NCBI GenBank assembly: GCA_023664325.1
Contig: JAMPFS010000093.1
Span: 1-6,724, forward strand
Source of the DNA: Clostridium sp.
Lineage (GTDB): Bacteria > Bacillota > Clostridia > Lachnospirales > Lachnospiraceae
Reading direction: 5' to 3'
Length of the DNA stretch: 6,724 bases
Position numbers and translations under genes: made by a program. Numbering within the stretch: position 1 is the first letter of the stretch; each line of letters starts with the position of its first letter. The notes beneath the pieces were generated by a model that was not told the DNA's origin, did no database searches, and saw nothing but the letters and a program-made list of their open reading frames with translations. This document shows positions 5,661 through 6,724 of the stretch, piece after piece.

Positions 5661-6587
5661 ATGGATAGGAAAGAAAAAACAGACAGGGAAGAAAAAAGAA
5701 ACGCTATCTTCGGCAAATTATTTATAGGGTTTATTGTAGCTGCAGCGGTATTAACATTTTTTTCAAAATCACTCTATAATTACCGGCTGCCCGTTGTTAC
5801 TGTCACATCACCCATACAGGGGGAATTGGATTTTTCTGTGGAGGGAAGCGCAGAATTATCTTATGCAGAGTGTACACCCTGCTATGCAGAGGTGGTTGGA
5901 AGGATCGAGGAGGTTCTGGTTGGGAACGGAGATAAGGTGAAAAAAGGGCAGTGCCTGATGAAGATTGCATCGGTGGAATCGGATCAGATTGAGGAAGTCA
6001 GGGCGGCAGAAGACGGGATTATTACATCAATCGAGGTGGAAAAAGGGATGTATGTATCCTATATGCTGAATACGGTATTGTATGAAGAAGCAAAAATTTC
6101 AGGTGATTGGCAGGCAGTGATGTTCATTTCAGATGAAGAGGCAGAGAATGTGGAGACAGGAAGCAGGGCAGCGATTAAGCTTCCGGGTAAAAATATGTCA
6201 TTCGACGGAGAAGTGGCGGATATTGTTCCGTATACAGGTACGGAGTTTACCGGAAAACAGGTGGTTATCCGGTTTCATTCAGAAGATGTGTCAATTGCCG
6301 GGGAACAGGCAGATATTACGATAAAAAAGGATGGAACTTTGTGTGATACGCTGATACCGGCTGCAGCACTGCAGCAGGATGAAAAGGGATATTATGTGCT
6401 CACCTTGCAGGAGGATAACGGTGTGTTAGGGGCTGGATATAAGGCGGCAAGAATGGCAGTGGATAGGATGGATGCTGACAAATTATACTGTGCAGTCCAG
6501 GGGCTGCCGGAAGGGGTGTCTGTCATCGTGGAGGCAACAAGTGAAATATTCGATGGAGACCATGTATATTATGAAGGCGGGAACTAA
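5661..6587 (+). CDS. HlyD/MacA-like membrane fusion (adaptor) protein, compact form
   Basis: 308 residues from ATG 5661, preceded at seven bases by AGAGGA (5648-5653). An in-frame GTG at 5622 with AAAGGCGG upstream would add 13 residues. A charged cytoplasmic tail is followed by one membrane segment (about 17-35). The first lipoyl half-motif is at about 74-102 (VVGRIEEVLVGNGDKVKKGQ), the second at 113-143 (AAEDGIITSIEVEKGMYVS). Only some ten residues separate them, where efflux adaptors usually carry a long helical hairpin. A beta-barrel-like part follows (about 146-205, with the typical TGSRAAIKLPG turn), then a membrane-proximal-like domain. C71 and C74 form a CTPC pair just before the first half-motif. 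Adaptors of this class link export ABC pumps to the outside, which is odd next to an importer. The gene starts 55 bases after the second permease, probably in the same operon. Confidence 0.88.
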   Translation: MDRKEKTDREEKRNAIFGKLFIGFIVAAAVLTFFSKSLYNYRLPVVTVTSPIQGELDFSVEGSAELSYAECTPCYAEVVGRIEEVLVGNGDKVKKGQCLMKIASVESDQIEEVRAAEDGIITSIEVEKGMYVSYMLNTVLYEEAKISGDWQAVMFISDEEAENVETGSRAAIKLPGKNMSFDGEVADIVPYTGTEFTGKQVVIRFHSEDVSIAGEQADITIKKDGTLCDTLIPAAALQQDEKGYYVLTLQEDNGVLGAGYKAARMAVDRMDADKLYCAVQGLPEGVSVIVEATSEIFDGDHVYYEGGN

Positions 6588-6641
6588 GATAATTAAATGG
6601 AAGGACAAGGATCAAGGGGCGGACGGGAAAGAAGATTTTCT

Positions 6642-6671
6642 GTTGACAGGTCAACCGAAACCCATTAAGAT
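6642..6671 (+). promoter_or_regulatory. Promoter for a gene beyond the right edge, with dyad on the -35
   Basis: A perfect -35 box TTGACA (6643-6648) is followed at 17 bp by TAAGAT (6666-6671), a 4/6 match to the -10 consensus. Transcription would start near 6678. The -35 sits within a perfect dyad, GTTGAC-AG-GTCAAC (6642-6655), which could be a repressor or activator site. The gene it would drive is outside the window. The chance of a random TTGACA is not negligible, but the spacing is ideal. Confidence 0.45.
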
Positions 6672-6697
6672 AAAGGCAAAGAGAAATGGGTTCTTTT
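6659..6697 (+). terminator. Probable intrinsic terminator of the transporter-adaptor operon
   Basis: AACCCATT (6659-6666) pairs perfectly with AATGGGTT (6685-6692) across an 18-base A/G-rich loop, followed by CTTTTACT. It lies 71 bases after the adaptor stop. The stem is only eight pairs and the T-run is short and interrupted, so efficiency may be modest. It overlaps the candidate promoter listed separately: the 5' arm covers the region just before the -10 box. No gene is evident in 6588-6724. Confidence 0.5.
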
Positions 6698-6724
6698 ACT
6701 GAGTAAGGTCATCTGACTGGAAAA

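Noticed and set aside
6472..6702. 76-codon + strand frame running past the adaptor stop
   Set aside because: Starts inside the adaptor gene in another frame, lacks an SD, and its end runs through the terminator stem; the Lys-rich tail comes from the A-rich loop.

Overview
The window looks like chromosomal DNA of a low-GC Clostridia-type Firmicute, most likely a gut Lachnospiraceae. This is inferred from the strong GGAGG-type ribosome binding sites, some GTG starts, the lipoprotein-anchored binding protein (Gram-positive style), intrinsic terminator-like hairpins and the protein styles. No rRNA, tRNA, CRISPR array or complete mobile element is visible. All recognisable genes are on the + strand.

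Layout. Bases 1-192 hold two small hairpins (perhaps the tail of an upstream gene or element) and an AT-rich dyad before the first gene. Bases 193-1056 encode a single-pass membrane-anchored extracytoplasmic protein of unknown function. Bases 1217-2275 encode a full-length YhcG/DUF1016 protein with a PDDEXK nuclease domain, standing alone without restriction-modification partners and visibly AT-rich. A dense regulatory knot follows at 2277-2360: three TTGACA-type repeats run into a strong terminator-like hairpin, and its 3' arm contains the Shine-Dalgarno sequence of the next gene.

Bases 2365-6587 form an operon-like run: a family 1 solute-binding lipoprotein, a MalF/UgpA-type permease, a 111-nt structured spacer, a MalG/UgpE-type permease and an HlyD/MacA-like adaptor. 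The first three proteins would form the receptor and the channel of a CUT1-type (carbohydrate-like) ABC importer. No ATPase is encoded here, so it would have to be supplied from elsewhere, as with the shared MsmK-type ATPases of other Firmicutes. The adaptor is unexpected, because such proteins normally serve export. It is also compact: the usual helical hairpin between its two lipoyl half-motifs is reduced to about ten residues. After it (6588-6724) come a probable terminator and an overlapping promoter whose -35 box lies in a short dyad, suggesting that the next transcription unit starts at the right edge.

Most interesting points: the hairpin that both terminates and masks the binding-protein SD, the pairing of an importer with a reduced efflux adaptor, and the structured spacer between the two permease genes. 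Substrate and biological role cannot be read from the sequence.
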